This document shows positions 1 through 12,506 of a DNA stretch of 64,000 nt, one piece after another; position 1 is the first letter of the stretch, and every line of letters starts with the position of its first letter. This DNA comes from Clonostachys chloroleuca (Eukaryota; Ascomycota; Sordariomycetes; Hypocreales; Bionectriaceae). A program made the position numbers and the translations under genes. Below the pieces are notes generated by a model. That model worked only from the letters and a program-made list of their open reading frames with translations, made no database searches and was not told the origin of the DNA. The DNA is taken from NCBI GenBank assembly GCA_037952775.1, contig JBANAY010000004.1, forward strand, positions 11,594,001 through 11,658,000, read 5' to 3'.

Positions 1-498
1 AGCCAATGCCAGACAGACCCCTTGCTGGCCATCAGGCTATTGCTATTCCTGTCCCATAAGGCCGACTCCCCCAATCCACCAGTCAGCGATGATTTGCCTA
101 GAGGGGGGCAATTCTGTCTGGAGCTTGCTTTGCCGCATGCTATCGTGCCGTTGACAAGTCATGATCCATTTCGCACACCAAAAAATGGCGTTTGCCTGGT
201 GATCTGACTTTGCTGTCTAATCCTGTCTCGTCCTAAACCGCCACTGGCCCCTACCTGCGGCCCCATCTCTCGGTATTGACTTCTCTGAATCAAATCCTTG
301 GCCGCGCTATCCTCTGTGCCCTTCTCCATCGCTCGGTTTACGAATCTGGACCCCAGAGAGGACAGCCTTGCGGTATTCAAAAGTCGTCCAGGAGCGAGGG
401 GCGTAGCAGAGAAGACAACTACGCCGTTCTCCATTTCTATTTCGATTCTTGTCTTTCTCCTTCTTCATCATCTTCCTCCTCGAGTATAAGACCTCATC
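1..498. other. Left-edge flank, no gene seen
   Basis: No convincing coding region. The last 100 bases are pyrimidine-rich (CTTCTTCATC-type tract at about 455-490), as is common just upstream of fungal start codons, and may be the leader of the candidate gene that starts at 499. Confidence 0.4.
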
Positions 499-704
499 AT
501 GGGAACCGACAAGAGTACAGGTGCTATAGCATCATCATCACCACCACTATCAACATCAACATCTTCACCAGCAATTCCTCCCATTGCCTCTCAACTTGCG
601 TCCGTGTCTGTAAAGGAAGAAACGAAGCTCGCCCTCCCACCGATTCCCTGGCAATTAGCAATCAGCTCTCCGCCTTCAACGCACCGAACCACCTCAGTAT
701 GTTT

Positions 705-740
<36 letters not shown>

Positions 741-1473
741 CTCGCCCTCTCTGACTCTGTGGTTTCTTATCCCAATTGCGCCGTCTGTTGCCATGTTCCT
801 GCATAACTGACCAGTTCTGTAGCCTTCCAACATGGATCCTCGTCCCCAAGGTGGAAACTCCGGTAGCTCATCCAATGGCTCTGGAACAAACGGAGGCACC
901 ATCCTCGATGCCTTCCTCCCCCGTGTCGAGACTCGCGGCCAGGGCGGCGGAAAGCCTTACTCGAGCTCCTCGGGGCAGAGCAATGGTGGCCAATCCCGAT
1001 CGTCAGTCCCGACTGGAAGCTCGTCTTCCGCCGAAAAGGAACAGAAAGACACAGTCACTAACCCAGGCATGTAGTTAAATAGCAACCCATATGGCACTAG
1101 ATTCTGAGTTTACTTGCTACGGCAAGATTGCATCGCGTTCTTATTTCTGTCACTTGCTTCTGGATTCATGCTAGAGAGAGCGTCGACACCGGCGTCTCTC
1201 CCCCACACCCGAACTGTCTTGGAATAATCGCCAATGCCGCGGCCGGCTCTTGCCTGGTCTCAGTACCTACAACACCCACGACGAATACGCTCTTCCCGCC
1301 TTACGACCGACAAGCGGGAGCCAGCTCTTTGCCGTCCATAGGGCTAGCTCGGGATTGATGACTACGACGAGCTCGGGGAGGGTGTGGGCAGGGTTATAGA
1401 AGAGGGGGATTTCCCGTCGGAGCGTATCTGCTTGCGACACTGTTCTGACTGCATTGGGGCGACCCATCATTGA
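499..1473 (+). CDS. Candidate low-complexity protein, three exons, one apparent 1-nt insertion
   Basis: I do not recognise this gene. The model is exons 499-696, 823-1070 and 1175-1473. The first intron has a GTATGT donor at 697, a (CT)n tract, an ACTGAC branch-like site and a TAG acceptor at 820-822. The second has a GTAGTT donor at 1071 and a CTAG acceptor at 1171-1174. Both joins keep the frame open. The N-terminal part is rich in Ser, Gly and Pro. The third exon reads on through a segment containing PPYDRQAGASS, then stops at 1356. One base earlier the frame continues into an acidic, protein-like tail (DDYDELGEGVGRVIEEGDF) ending at TGA 1471-1473. One surplus T at about 1355-1356 would explain this. 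If the second splice is wrong, the protein ends at TAG 1072-1074 after PGM. The domain and function are unknown. Confidence 0.35.
709..737 (+). repeat. (TC)n microsatellite
   Basis: About 14 tandem TC units lie inside the proposed first intron of the gene at 499, between its donor (697) and acceptor (822). Confidence 0.95.
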
Positions 1474-3338
1474 TACAAGCGATTTTCACCAGCCTGCCAT
1501 TTCTTTGCCGTCCCTCTGTTTTAGCATTGGGCAGAGTTTTTTTTCATTCCTTTGCCATTTGGTCTCTTGTCTGGTTTTGATCTGTTTTTGGCTGTCCGCA
1601 TGTTTTGTTCCTGATTTTCTTTTTTTTTGGACCTATGTCTTTTCAACAAGGCTCAGTCCCGAAGTACTTCTGCATTTTTTTTTTGCTTTTTGATTTTAGA
1701 TTCAGTTTTGGCCGAGCCCTTGCGTGGGATCAATTAGCTAGCTTACACACTCGTTCCGCTATTATCCACACGCATCGGAATTATAGAACTCTTACACCGA
1801 TCTCACTGGACCCCCCGCGCATCCTTTTGGTGAATGTACCTACCGACGGCGTCTTGCGATTCGCGAATACGCTTGTGCTGATGATCTGCTCCTTTCCCCC
1901 TTCCTGTTCATCTTACGACTTGATTGATTAATTAGATGACAATTGCGCTGGCAATGGGCGGGTACGACTTGACTTCGCGTCCTAGGGACCAACGATGGTA
2001 AACACCCCCCCATTCATCTCACATAATACATCGCAGCATCTTTCCCTCCCTGGCACCAACAAAGACATGCGTGGGCTCGCGGTTCGCGATTCAACGCCAT
2101 CCCCTGCGGTTGGTTCAGCGGTGGAGGAGGGTGAGGGGCTCCAATGGTAAGTCATGTCCCGAGTAAGCTCCAGAAAGAGGAGCCCATCCGACGTGCAGAA
2201 ACAATTATTACCTGAATTGCGCATCATGGGGCGAGAAAAACGCAGCGCAAACCTGCCATGAGACATCGCCCAAGACTCTGACCGGTCCCGCAGCCGGCGG
2301 ACCAACAACAGCGTAGAAGTGCGCAGATTAAGGTGTCTGTGGTGGGCCAGGCTAAGGCCGGTCGAATGCATGGCCAGTCGCAAAATGGCGGACGCGCCAT
2401 CATCACACACCCTCTATTGTTCGGCCGCAGGTCGCAGGGCTATGCTATGTGTGTAATACATATGCTGTTGGGCCGCTTCAATGTGACGGGTGACACATTG
2501 GAATGTTGCTCTCTCTACCCGCCCCGCTCATCAGCTCGACAACTCGCAAACCTTTGCCTACTTGGGGCTAGACGTCGCATCCAGAGCGAGAATCTTCTTT
2601 CCTCTTTTGCTCCTCTGCTTAGGGGATGCACTGCGGATGGATATCTTCTTGCTGACGAGGCATTGGAGGTAGACGGACTCGAAATATTGATTGTAACATT
2701 AGCCGTTGGTCGGGTACGGGCAAGGCATCAGCCCTCCAAGGAACTAATTGATCGACGTGCTAGGGGTAAGGGTGGGCCAGAGATGCGGAAGAGGATGTGG
2801 AGATGCCAAAAGGTCTTTTCTGTAGGTTTTGAGATCCTCGCTCTGCGCCTCGTGAGTAGCCCGCAGGTATGCTTCGTATAAATGAGAATCCTTTGCACAG
2901 CCTTCGCCCAGAATCCGTCTTCGGCCCTACGAGTTGCGTGATGCGTAGAGACTAGACGTCACATGTCTCGGCTACCAGCAACTCTGAGGGCGATCAATAC
3001 GTATGGAGGGGAGAACGGATGTTGAACTGAAGGTGTGGAATGTGCCAAAGATGGGATCGCTTTACACCGCCGCCGCCCTGTTTCATAGCTAGCGCCCATG
3101 CGAGACAGTCGAACATGAGGCTCAAAGAGGAGCCCATGTCGACCAGCCTACCCTGTAGCGGGCGCGATTGTGAACGCGCTTGTTTTAATTGGTTTCCCCA
3201 CAACGAGCCCCCGCGACGCGTAAAGTCGCGTAAACCCTGAACTTCTCTACCACGCGCAGTGACGTTTGGTGTAGCATACCAAAAACTCGAGTTCAGCAAC
3301 ATAGAAGAGTCTACAGTCGTCGACATAATTTCGTCAAG
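1474..3338. other. Intergenic, no gene seen
   Basis: A T-rich stretch runs from about 1535 to 1690 and may be the 3' end of the upstream gene. From about 2000 to 2900 there are only open frames with non-ATG starts and no recognisable motif. The last about 100 bases are the likely PRI2 leader. Confidence 0.5.
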
Positions 3339-5022
3339 ATGCTGCGCCATAACCACGATAGAATCGACCCCAAGAGACGTAATGTCGTTGATCACCGCAA
3401 GAGGCAATTCGCCACGCCCCAGTACAAGAGCGTCGACTATCCCTATCGCCTCAACTTCTACGCAGATGCGCCCACGGCCGACATCACCCTTGAACAGTTT
3501 GAGCAATGGGCCATTGACAGATTAAGAGGTTTGTCGTGATCAAAAGTCTCATTGGTCTACCACCAACCTAACACTTTCTTGAAGTCCTTGCGGAACTGGA
3601 GGCATGTTCCTTCCGCAACAAAACACCAGCAGAGACGGCAACGCATATGAAATCCATTGTCGACAAGTACCTACCGCTCGATTCGAACACTAGTTCCTCC
3701 AAGGTCGCCCTCCAGAGACAGAAAGATCACTACAGCCACTTCATCCTCCGGTTGGCATTCTCATCAACGGAAGATCTGCGTCGGCGATTCACCAGGGTTG
3801 AGACGATGCTCTTCCGGATGCGACTTGCCAGCGACGACCAGAACGAACGCAACAGCTTCATCAACAGTTTGAATCTGGACTGGTGCCTTCCCGTGACGGA
3901 CGAGGAGAAGGCAGAGCTTGCGTCGGAGCTTGCAGACGTGAGCCCGAGGAGGACGAATGTCGAGGAGGAAACATGGTTCAAGGTCGACTGGGAACGCGTG
4001 CCCGATCTGGTCGAAAGCCGGCGAGTGTTTGTCAAGCGCGGAATGGCCTATGTGCCAGGCCGCGAGCAGTCCAGCATGATCACCGTGGAGTTCCAGGCGA
4101 GGCTTGAGAAGCAACTCGAGGTAATAAGAAGCAGCATCTCCACCATGCGGCCGTGTGACGACTAACTCTAAATTTTATAGCTGACCGCACGAGCCCTTCC
4201 TCGCCTCGATGAGGACGACCGTCTGACTCCTATTCTGAACCACCTCTCAAAGAACTTCATCACCCCCGATTCGGCCTACATGTCCGGCACTTCCGCCCCC
4301 GACGGAGCACAGATCTCGGCCGCGAACATTGACAACCTGTCACAGCACTTCCCTGCTTGCATGTCGCATCTCCACCGCTCGCTCCGCCGCGACGCCCACC
4401 TGAAGCACTTTGGCCGACTGCAGTACACGCTCTTCTTGAAGGGTATCGGTCTGAGTCTGGAGGAGTGCCTGATGTTCTGGCGCAACGGATTCCACAAGAT
4501 CACCGAGGAGCAGTTCAACAAGGAGTATCGGTACAACGTCAGGCACGTCTACGGCGACGTGGGCGGAGACTCGAACCGCAGGACCGGCGGCTACAGCCCC
4601 TACAGCTGCCAGAAGATCCTGACGGAGCACCCACCTGGCCCCGGTGAGGCTCACGGCTGCCCCTACCGACACTTCAGCAAGGACAACCTCGAGGCGCTGG
4701 TGCAGGCCATGGGAGTCTCTGATAGCAGTGTTCTGAAGGGCATTCACGAGGACAAGGCCAAGAACCAGCATCACATGGCTTGCAACAGGTAAGGCGAAAA
4801 CTGAATTGATGCCCCCAAAACGAATTTCTTGATCAAGCAGGAGGCTAACTATTGTGTAGGGTATTTGAGCACTTACACCAGAACGAGATCAAGAGGGCCA
4901 AGGCTGAGGAGATCCTCACCTCGAACCAACTGATTACCATTGTCCATCCAAACGAGTATTTCAAGCGAAGTTATCTGCTCAAGAACCTGGATAACGCTGC
5001 TGATGTGAAAATGGAGGGGTAA
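3339..5022 (+). CDS. PRI2: DNA primase large subunit
   Basis: This is the regulatory subunit of eukaryotic primase, which with Pri1 and polymerase alpha makes RNA-DNA primers in the nucleus. Exons are 3339-3528, 3585-4120, 4181-4788 and 4860-5022, giving 498 residues. All three introns have GT donors, AG acceptors and CTAAC-like branch sites, and all joins keep frame. The N-terminal half is the helical PriL region. The C-terminal half carries the four cysteines expected to ligate the [4Fe-4S] cluster: C302 (HFPAC), C385 (YSCQK), C402 (AHGC) and C443 (HHMAC). Their spacing of 83, 17 and 41 is close to yeast Pri2 (81, 17, 40, from memory). The start at 3339 gives the typical positively charged N terminus and is the first ATG of the reading frame. 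Nothing appears broken. Confidence 0.96.
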
Positions 5023-6179
5023 AGGAGCTCGTTTGTATTTGGAGCATAACGAGGTCAGGTAGAACTCGCCTGATCATGACGCAACTTGAGAAGAACCTGC
5101 CTGGACAGGTCCGGGTCTTCGGTGTACTTTGGAATGAAAGTCCTAACGTTCATAATATTGGGGCAACGGCGTTGGCAGAAGGATGATTGGGTATTAATCT
5201 ACGTACGAATTAAATTCGCTTTTGCATGTAATATAAATACTCTTCAATTTCCAAGGTGATTGTTTTGACTATATAGCAGATAAGTCATAACATTAAGAGA
5301 CTAACAAGAATTGTTGCAAGTTTCGTTTGATCCTGGATATTAGAAACAAAGATAAGTCGTCGGGACTGGTTTGATGAAGATAATCTTGCGTTCTGTCTAT
5401 AGAGACTGGTCCCTAGCAAATATTTCACCCACTTTACTCTGTACAAGTAACCATCGGCTTTAATTTGAATGTCAATAGCTGTATTGCCATATCATAGCTA
5501 CCTCAGTTGCAATCAGTCTGTTATCATGATTGGGGAATCAAGTGCCGGGCCAAATGACGAGAAATACCAGGCCACCGTCAACTGGTTCGAAGAAGCGAGA
5601 CACGCACACTCGTCCTGTTCGCTATTCATCAATACCAAGGGCAGATGATTGATACTTCCTATAAAAGTAGTAGAGTGACAAGGGACCGCGCAGGAGTCCC
5701 GCGCGAGGAGAGGCAAGGTTGTTTTCTTCCGCATGTGGCGGTAAATGCAACATCTCTCTCCGGGTGGACAGCCATTTCTCGTTTTGCCTTGACAAGCTTC
5801 CATTTCAACTTCTCAACTAGCTTCTCGGGATTTTTTTTCATCTAGTGGCTGCTCGTTGGCCAACAAATACGAGTTGTTGAGCTGTTCTTTCTGAAGTAAG
5901 GCCTTTGCTTGTTGGGAGGCAGGCTTCCACTGACAACAGCACAAGCACTCAGCGAGCTGATAAAGAATTCCCAAGTCTCCTCCAAGCATCCCCGTAGACT
6001 CTAGTTGTTTCGCAAATTTGGTACATACAGAAAGCAAGTCAGTAAACCCAGCCGTCATGCAGTTATACCTGATACAACGGTAGTTGGGTGTTGTGCTCGC
6101 ACCGAACAATATCCTCCCTGCTGGAAGCTGGCGGCACATGTAGGCGAAACAAAAGACTGGAAAGAGGGGGGAAAAATAA

Positions 6180-6357
6180 TGCTTCTGCGGGGGTTCCAAC
6201 CGAGGACCTCTCCCGTTCCCCCTCTTGCGATGTACTCGTCCCCTTCCTTTACTGACCTGGGGAGGAGAGTCTACCTGCGACTGGTCTGATCATCAGTGCG
6301 AGTACATATATCGCAAGGGAGCGTGCGGGAGCGCGCTGACTACTGCGCCCCAGGGGC
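6180..6357 (-). pseudogene. Split tRNA-like relic with an internal inverted repeat
   Basis: Read on the minus strand, 6357-6351 (GCCCCTG) and 6187-6181 (CAGAAGC) form a 7-bp acceptor-like stem with two C-A mismatches, followed by a GCGC/GCGC D-arm and a CTCCC/GGGAG anticodon-like stem. A GGTCCTCGGTTGGAACC segment resembles a tRNA 3' half. The two halves are separated by more than 100 bases containing an inverted repeat (about 6223-6238 against about 6300-6318). The T-arm is poorly paired and position 33 is not T, so a working tRNA is unlikely. Confidence 0.3.
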
Positions 6358-6439
6358 TATTATTTAAAGAGAATCCCGGGGAAGTTATCTATAAGGTATC
6401 GAGCGTGCTCTTGGCCGAGACTCATCTGTTGCTATAACA

Positions 6440-6720
6440 CATGGTCATAATGGCGGCATCACTTCTCTTTACAATGGCCATGCCGTATGTACAGGATATA
6501 GTAAAATATAAAAGTAACTAGGTCTTAAAGAGTCTATATGCAGAGTAGAGTTTTAGTTATATAAAAAGAGAACAAGTTATTTATCAAGGACTTAACATAT
6601 AGAAAGGTTCTATTAGATATTCCTATACAGGTACCCTTTAGAGTTATTATATCCTTCAAGAAATTTAGGTACCTATTTAATACTACTCAGCTAGCTAAAA
6701 ACACTTTGTGGTTCGAGATC
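6440..6720. other. AT-rich island
   Basis: A strongly A+T-rich stretch with many TA and TATA steps, in contrast to its GC-balanced surroundings. The look is that of RIP-mutated, decayed repeat DNA. No open frame or terminal repeat is visible. Confidence 0.4.
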
Positions 6721-9700
6721 TACTTTCTTCGGGTGAGGCAGCTGTGTTTTTCCATGAACGAGAATGTTTAATTCTTGGTTATGTTTGGCTTCCTCTTCCG
6801 TACGCTTTCTTTAGGCCGAGCTATGGAAACGGCTCAATGGTATGCCTTCCAGATATATCTGCTATAAAGGAGACACGCCGGTTACCTCAGCCCCCAAAGC
6901 ATAGTTCACCGGGGCTGTTCTTCGCATTAGGCGTCAATTAGTCACTAGCCTTCTTCCCTTCTGACAACTTTCCAGCCTTTCTCTTATATTCTGTAAAAAC
7001 CCGACTACTTATCAAATATTCAACCAGAGAAGGGAGGCGGAAGAATGCCCACACTCAATCTAGCAGGACAAGCTAGGTTATTCTCTCACCCAAATCTTCA
7101 GACCGCAGTGTTGACAGCGTATGCCTTCAATATACATCCTGTTTAGATATGGTACCACTGGCAGCCGTATTTTCTGAGCTGCCGAGACTGAGAGCGTCAC
7201 TAGCACGTTTCAAGCCATCTTAGCTCTTCTTCTCTTCGTTGTAGTTTGCCTCGTTCACTGTTAGAGCTACACCGGCAACTTGAAATACCTTACCTTCTAA
7301 GTGAGTTATCGTTCCCCATTGAGAGTATGTAAGCAACTAACGGACCCTCTCCCAGCCCCAATGAATCATTCTATCGATGAAAAACACAGAGCCCAATTGT
7401 TGATCCGATTCATTTGTTGCATGGTCTCGGTTGTGGGTTCGAGCAATTTCATCCAGTGCTTTGGTGGCGCTTAAACCCCGATTTATGTCTACCCGCCACT
7501 CACAGGGAGTATATTCACATGAACAGAAAAGCAGGTAATATTTAGATAGACCCTGACACTGGTAAAAGTTAAATATCCCACTCAAGGATGCGGAAATGAG
7601 GATGAAATTTTGAGGTCCATGCGATTATATCTAATCACGGCCCTAGCGACCCAAGACCACGCAGGCCAGACCTGGGCAACCGATGCACTGACATGTAAAA
7701 ACTCATCGAGAAGATCAACGAGAAGCTATAATGATGTAATCAAAGAGACTCAGGGTATTTGATATTGGTCTGCTCCTTGAGATCGGATTTGATCACACAA
7801 CAGCTGCATGATTGCTCTCACGATCCTCTAGTGAGTTGGAAAAATGTGTAGAATGATTATGTCTCCTCCACATCTTCAAACCTGAGCATTGCCCAGGTCT
7901 TATCAATAAGACCACTACAAAAAGAAGTAAAAAAATGCAGTCGGACTTGTATTGAAGTTTAGAGCGTGGGCTTGACACTACATGGAGGAGTGGTTGTGCT
8001 TGGAGCGCAGCTGGGCAGTAGAGTGCGGAGTTATGTTATGTTAGGCTGACTATACCCTACCACGGTCGGAGCTGTGCTTTTCAGACCAAGCTTGATTGCT
8101 CGGTTGTACTCATGATTGATTTTATTTTCCATTGACCTGATAGGAAGTATAGCATAGACATACAACAAGACGTTTATGAGTGAACTTCTAAATAGTCACG
8201 TCACGGAAAATAGCAATTACGAAATATTCTATCAACCCCTTTCCCCCAATTTCGAAGAAGATTAAACAGTACTTTCTACCGAAGGATAGACTGTGTGTAC
8301 ACTGGGCAGACATGAAGATATCACAATCGCATAAGAGGCTGTGCAGGGAACGAAGACAGCAGGTGGTTTCATATTCTGACAGCACCATGGAGTATTGAGG
8401 CTCTGAGTGGCTGGCTGACGGAAATAATCATGTGGTCAATGCCAGCTGTAAATTGGGACTTACGAAAACGAATCTAAGCCGGGCGTCGAATAGAAAGTCC
8501 AGGCTGGGGGTAGTACCCCTCGGACGACCCGGAGAGGAGGCATGGCGGTCACGTTGCTCGAACCCGACAAGTCCTTAACCCCGGCAATGTTTCTCAGTCA
8601 TCGCATTCGCTGTCATGGCCTCAACCCCAGCTCGCGGGAACATCGGTTATAGGCCCTGTATGTTCATCAGATCAGGTGGCTGGAGGTCCGGGGGGACAAT
8701 GCCGGGGTGTAGCGAGGCTCAAGAATCAATCAATCAGTAAAGCAGTAAATCAATACACTGCCCGGCGTATAGGTTTCACAACCTGCACGGGAGTCAGTGA
8801 ATAGACCATCTTCGAGGAGGTGTGCTACTAAAATGGCTTCCTAAAGAACAATGTGTTGTCACCTTCATTGTCAAGCAGCTCATGGTCCTATGCCCGTGCG
8901 AGCCGCCCAGTCCCCGAGGCTCAATATGCAGCGGGCGCACGCCACATGTTCCCATGACTGCCCAGACAAGCGAGATGCATGTCTTCGCCTGCTAGTCCAC
9001 CTGGTAGGCAGCGAGAGGCGGCATGAATGTGCATCTCGGCTGGCTGGCTGCAGACCGACCTGCTCTGGGCTGTGCCTCTCGGCCACTGTCCCTCCCCGCT
9101 CGGTGTCTGAGTGAGCCGTTATGCACTCTTTCACCTGTAGGGCAACGCGTCGCCGCCGTGCAATGGTGGTGCGTCTCTGATCCCGGCCGTGTCATTTGAC
9201 TGCTGGGCAAGGGCCTGCTGTCTGCAGGCATGGATATGGCCCTACGTACACAGATCCAAATCCGGGTGCGTCTCCCAAGGCCTCACAGGCATCAGCCAAG
9301 CCAATCTATCGCCCTGAACTGGCCTGTTGCGTGAGAACCAGCACATACATATGCATATACTATGCACATAGCCCGTACATTGCCGAACATATTTATACCC
9401 CCTCCCCCTTCGCTCCAGTCCGAACCCCGGTCCGAGAAGCGAGACACCAAGCCCAGCTCTCGACTAAACCGGATGAAGAGTCACCTGGTGAGCAGCGTCC
9501 ACCCTCCCCCAGTCCATCCTCCCCCGAGAGCCCTTTATCGCATCTGGTCGCGAGAAGGACAGACCCGCCCGGATGGTTGGTGCACTAAAAAAAGCGGACT
9601 GTCGGCTGGCCTACTGTAGTGGGAGGAATGGAGAGTGCGAAAGAGAGACCGGCCCATGCACGATGAAGTCAGTGGTGGAGCTGGCCCCCCGTCCCTCTTC

Positions 9701-11211
9701 CCTCTGGCATGTGTTGCTTAAATATTGGAGTGAGTTGAGCGTCGCTTACGGTTCACTTTGAGGGGACCAGGGAGCGAGAGAGCGAGAAAGCCACGAGCTA
9801 CGAGGTTTGGTGAGGAGAAAGGGCGGCCCAGCGTAGAAGGTCTGTGGCCCAGCAGATGGACCACAGTTAATTTCGCCTTTTCTCGTATCTACCCGTTGAG
9901 TCCCTGGTAAAATCTCCGGCTCGGTTCATCACGAGGGGAGGTCGCCGCCGTATCGGGAGATGATGCACGGCCCGTGGCAGAGCAAGACGAGACTGCACTT
10001 TGACTGGTTTCGGTTTCGAAAAGGCGGTATTTTAGCCTTGGTCGTGTTTCCAAGGCTGGCGGCTCATCCTCTGGGAATGCAGCAATGAGGCCATACACCC
10101 CCTCCCTGAGCGATAACGACGGCCCTAATGTGCACCCCAACCGGCAAATCAAGGAAGCAAATAGAGGTTTGGATTATTTTTGGCTACCCTGTTGCGCAGA
10201 TGCAACTTTGCAGTAGTGCAGGACGGACCAGCCCAGAATTGAAAGTCGTCGACGTCAGGTTGACACCATCCTCAGGAACACGAGAGAAGTCCCTGCATGG
10301 CCATTCCAGCCAGAGTGACATCAGCTCCCGCACCGCCAAGTCGTCGTGCCAGGACGCAAGCTCATGATGGCTTCAGAGTCGTCAGACCTGGATCCAACTT
10401 GGTGGAAGGATCATGTTCAGCCCAATCCTGCTATGGTCGTCCAAGTTGAACTCCAAGCACACCGCAACACAGCACAATGAAACACCCAATTGTCGTCACC
10501 AAGGATAAGAAATCACCTTAGCGGCCCTGGCATCAACGGATACACATCCTTCCCTTCACGTTCAGGGGGCGGGCGCAACACACTCAATTTGCCAATATAC
10601 CGCACACAAGGTCGTCTCACAACGAGGCGATGCACTTCGACCTCCCTAATCGATCTTCGCTGATCGTCGCACTCGTCCCTCGCTCACATCGTCTAATCCA
10701 TGACCAAAGCTCCATCCACCCGTTGCGCTCTTCTCGAACCCTTCCCTTCCAGGGCTCGCCGGCCATTCCGGACTCCGAATTTTACACAGCCGATCTCTGA
10801 CCCCAAATAGCGAAGCGAACAGTAAGCAGAACCCCTCCTCGGCACTTACAGCCCTCCTATTCCCAGCTGCTAGCTGCCTAGCTACATGTCATCTGCTGCC
10901 CGACTTCGCTTCAAACCACCCAGGGCGAAATTTAAACTTCTGCCCAGGCCACGTTCTAGATCCCCCAAATCCCCAAACGCCATCCCTTCAACGCCATCCC
11001 ATTCGCCGCAAAAGAACCTCACAGGGCGCTAGGAAAGGGTCTCCGTTCGCTCCGGCACTGTTTCCGCTGAACGCCTCACTGAGTTTCCCGCTGGGCCAAA
11101 CCGAGCCAAGTGCCCTTTCACGTAGGGTTTCGCTCTCATTTGTGCAAACCCCCTCCCTAATGGGCATGTTACACTCCCCAATAACACCCCGCCAACGCGC
11201 CTGATGGTGGC

Positions 11212-11229
11212 TTTTTTTTTTTTTTTTTT
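11212..11229. repeat. T18 homopolymer
   Basis: A run of 18 T in non-coding DNA. Confidence 0.95.
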
Positions 11230-11590
11230 GGCTTTTTCCCAACATGGAGAAAATAACAAATGCCATGCTGAAATCACAGCCCCCTCTCCCCCTTTCCCCC
11301 TTGTCCGCATTTATTGATGTAGCAACAGAAACGTAAAAAAGCAACCGTAGAACGTAGAGTAGCATTATAATCCTCGTTCCTCAGCTGTCCACTCGCTCTA
11401 CATACCTTCCCCCCACAAACTCCCGGCCGCTTGCTTATATCCGTAGTGGGAGGGTGGTGGACACGAACCCCTTCCACGGACCTTCCGCTGGGATCTATTC
11501 CAAAGCAAAAACAGCTTACCAAGAGGTCCCAACTCGGAGTTTGTGGCTCTCAATGGAACAGCTGAGAGAGAGAGGGAGAGGGAGAGGGAA

Positions 11591-11605
11591 GGGGGGGGGG
11601 GGGGG
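11591..11605. repeat. G15 homopolymer
   Basis: A run of 15 G next to a GAGAGG-type purine tract (11561-11590). Confidence 0.95.
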
Positions 11606-12491
11606 TTCCTAGACAATGGAACATTCGACCACCAGTCTGGTCAGGGCCTATAATTAGTTGGTCATCTGACACAGGGTGCCGCTGTACGCCCGGGTGGCAG
11701 ACGACCAAGGGGATGCGATACATCACATAATTGTCTTGCATGGGCGGTGTTTTCTTGTCTTCACTTGTCAATGAATAATGGGATGTCGTTTTAATAATAT
11801 TCGTAATATTGCTTTGACTTAATCTAGGTTTACTCTTCGGCACTTCACGGGTTCTGAGCAAGCCATCCGGGGCCAGCCCGGGTTGTGAGTGAGGGCATTG
11901 TCTCGAATTGTGTAAAAAGACAAAAAACTCCGATCATACGGCCGGTCATGTATCGCAAGCCACAGTTGAAAAAGAAAAGATACAAGAAGGAGAAAAAGAA
12001 ACGCCGTGTTGCCCACCAATGAGACCATATTGTACATATACCAACATTCCAGTTTCCAATTGGCCCGTATTGCCGTTGGCTAAGCCGAGCGCAACTGCCG
12101 CTACCATCTGATATCCCCAGTGCTCTCCCACAACGTGACCTACATGAGAGACAGACGGAAAGTCAATAGGCCCGAACGGCCAGGAAATACCGCGGGGAAA
12201 GTAATGCCGTGTTCATTCGGATCGGTCTGGACCCAGTGAGCGTCCCGGATCGCCAGGGCCATGGAATGGACCGACGGGCCTCTCTTGTTCCCTCGTGCAG
12301 AGAGGGATATTGTACAAGACCGAAAAAGAGAGGCAGCCAAGACCGTCCATGGCGTCTGAGGCGAGTGCCGAGCGGTGCAGGCTTCATTGTTGGGGTGCAT
12401 CCAGGTATACGAGGGCTCTTGGCGACATTTCGCTCATTGGTCGATGGCGGGCGGAGACAGGTCACATCTGCATGCAACCCCGGCACTTAGG

Positions 12492-12506
12492 CCCCCCCCC
12501 CCCCCC
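12492..12506. repeat. C15 homopolymer
   Basis: A run of 15 C in non-coding DNA. Confidence 0.95.

Noticed and set aside
2333..2881. 182-codon plus-strand ORF upstream of PRI2
   Set aside because: Starts at a GTG, no motif, unlikely in a fungal gene.
6065..6110. GGTAGTTGGGTG-like sequence suggestive of 5S rRNA
   Set aside because: Only about a dozen bases match and the rest of the 5S sequence is absent.
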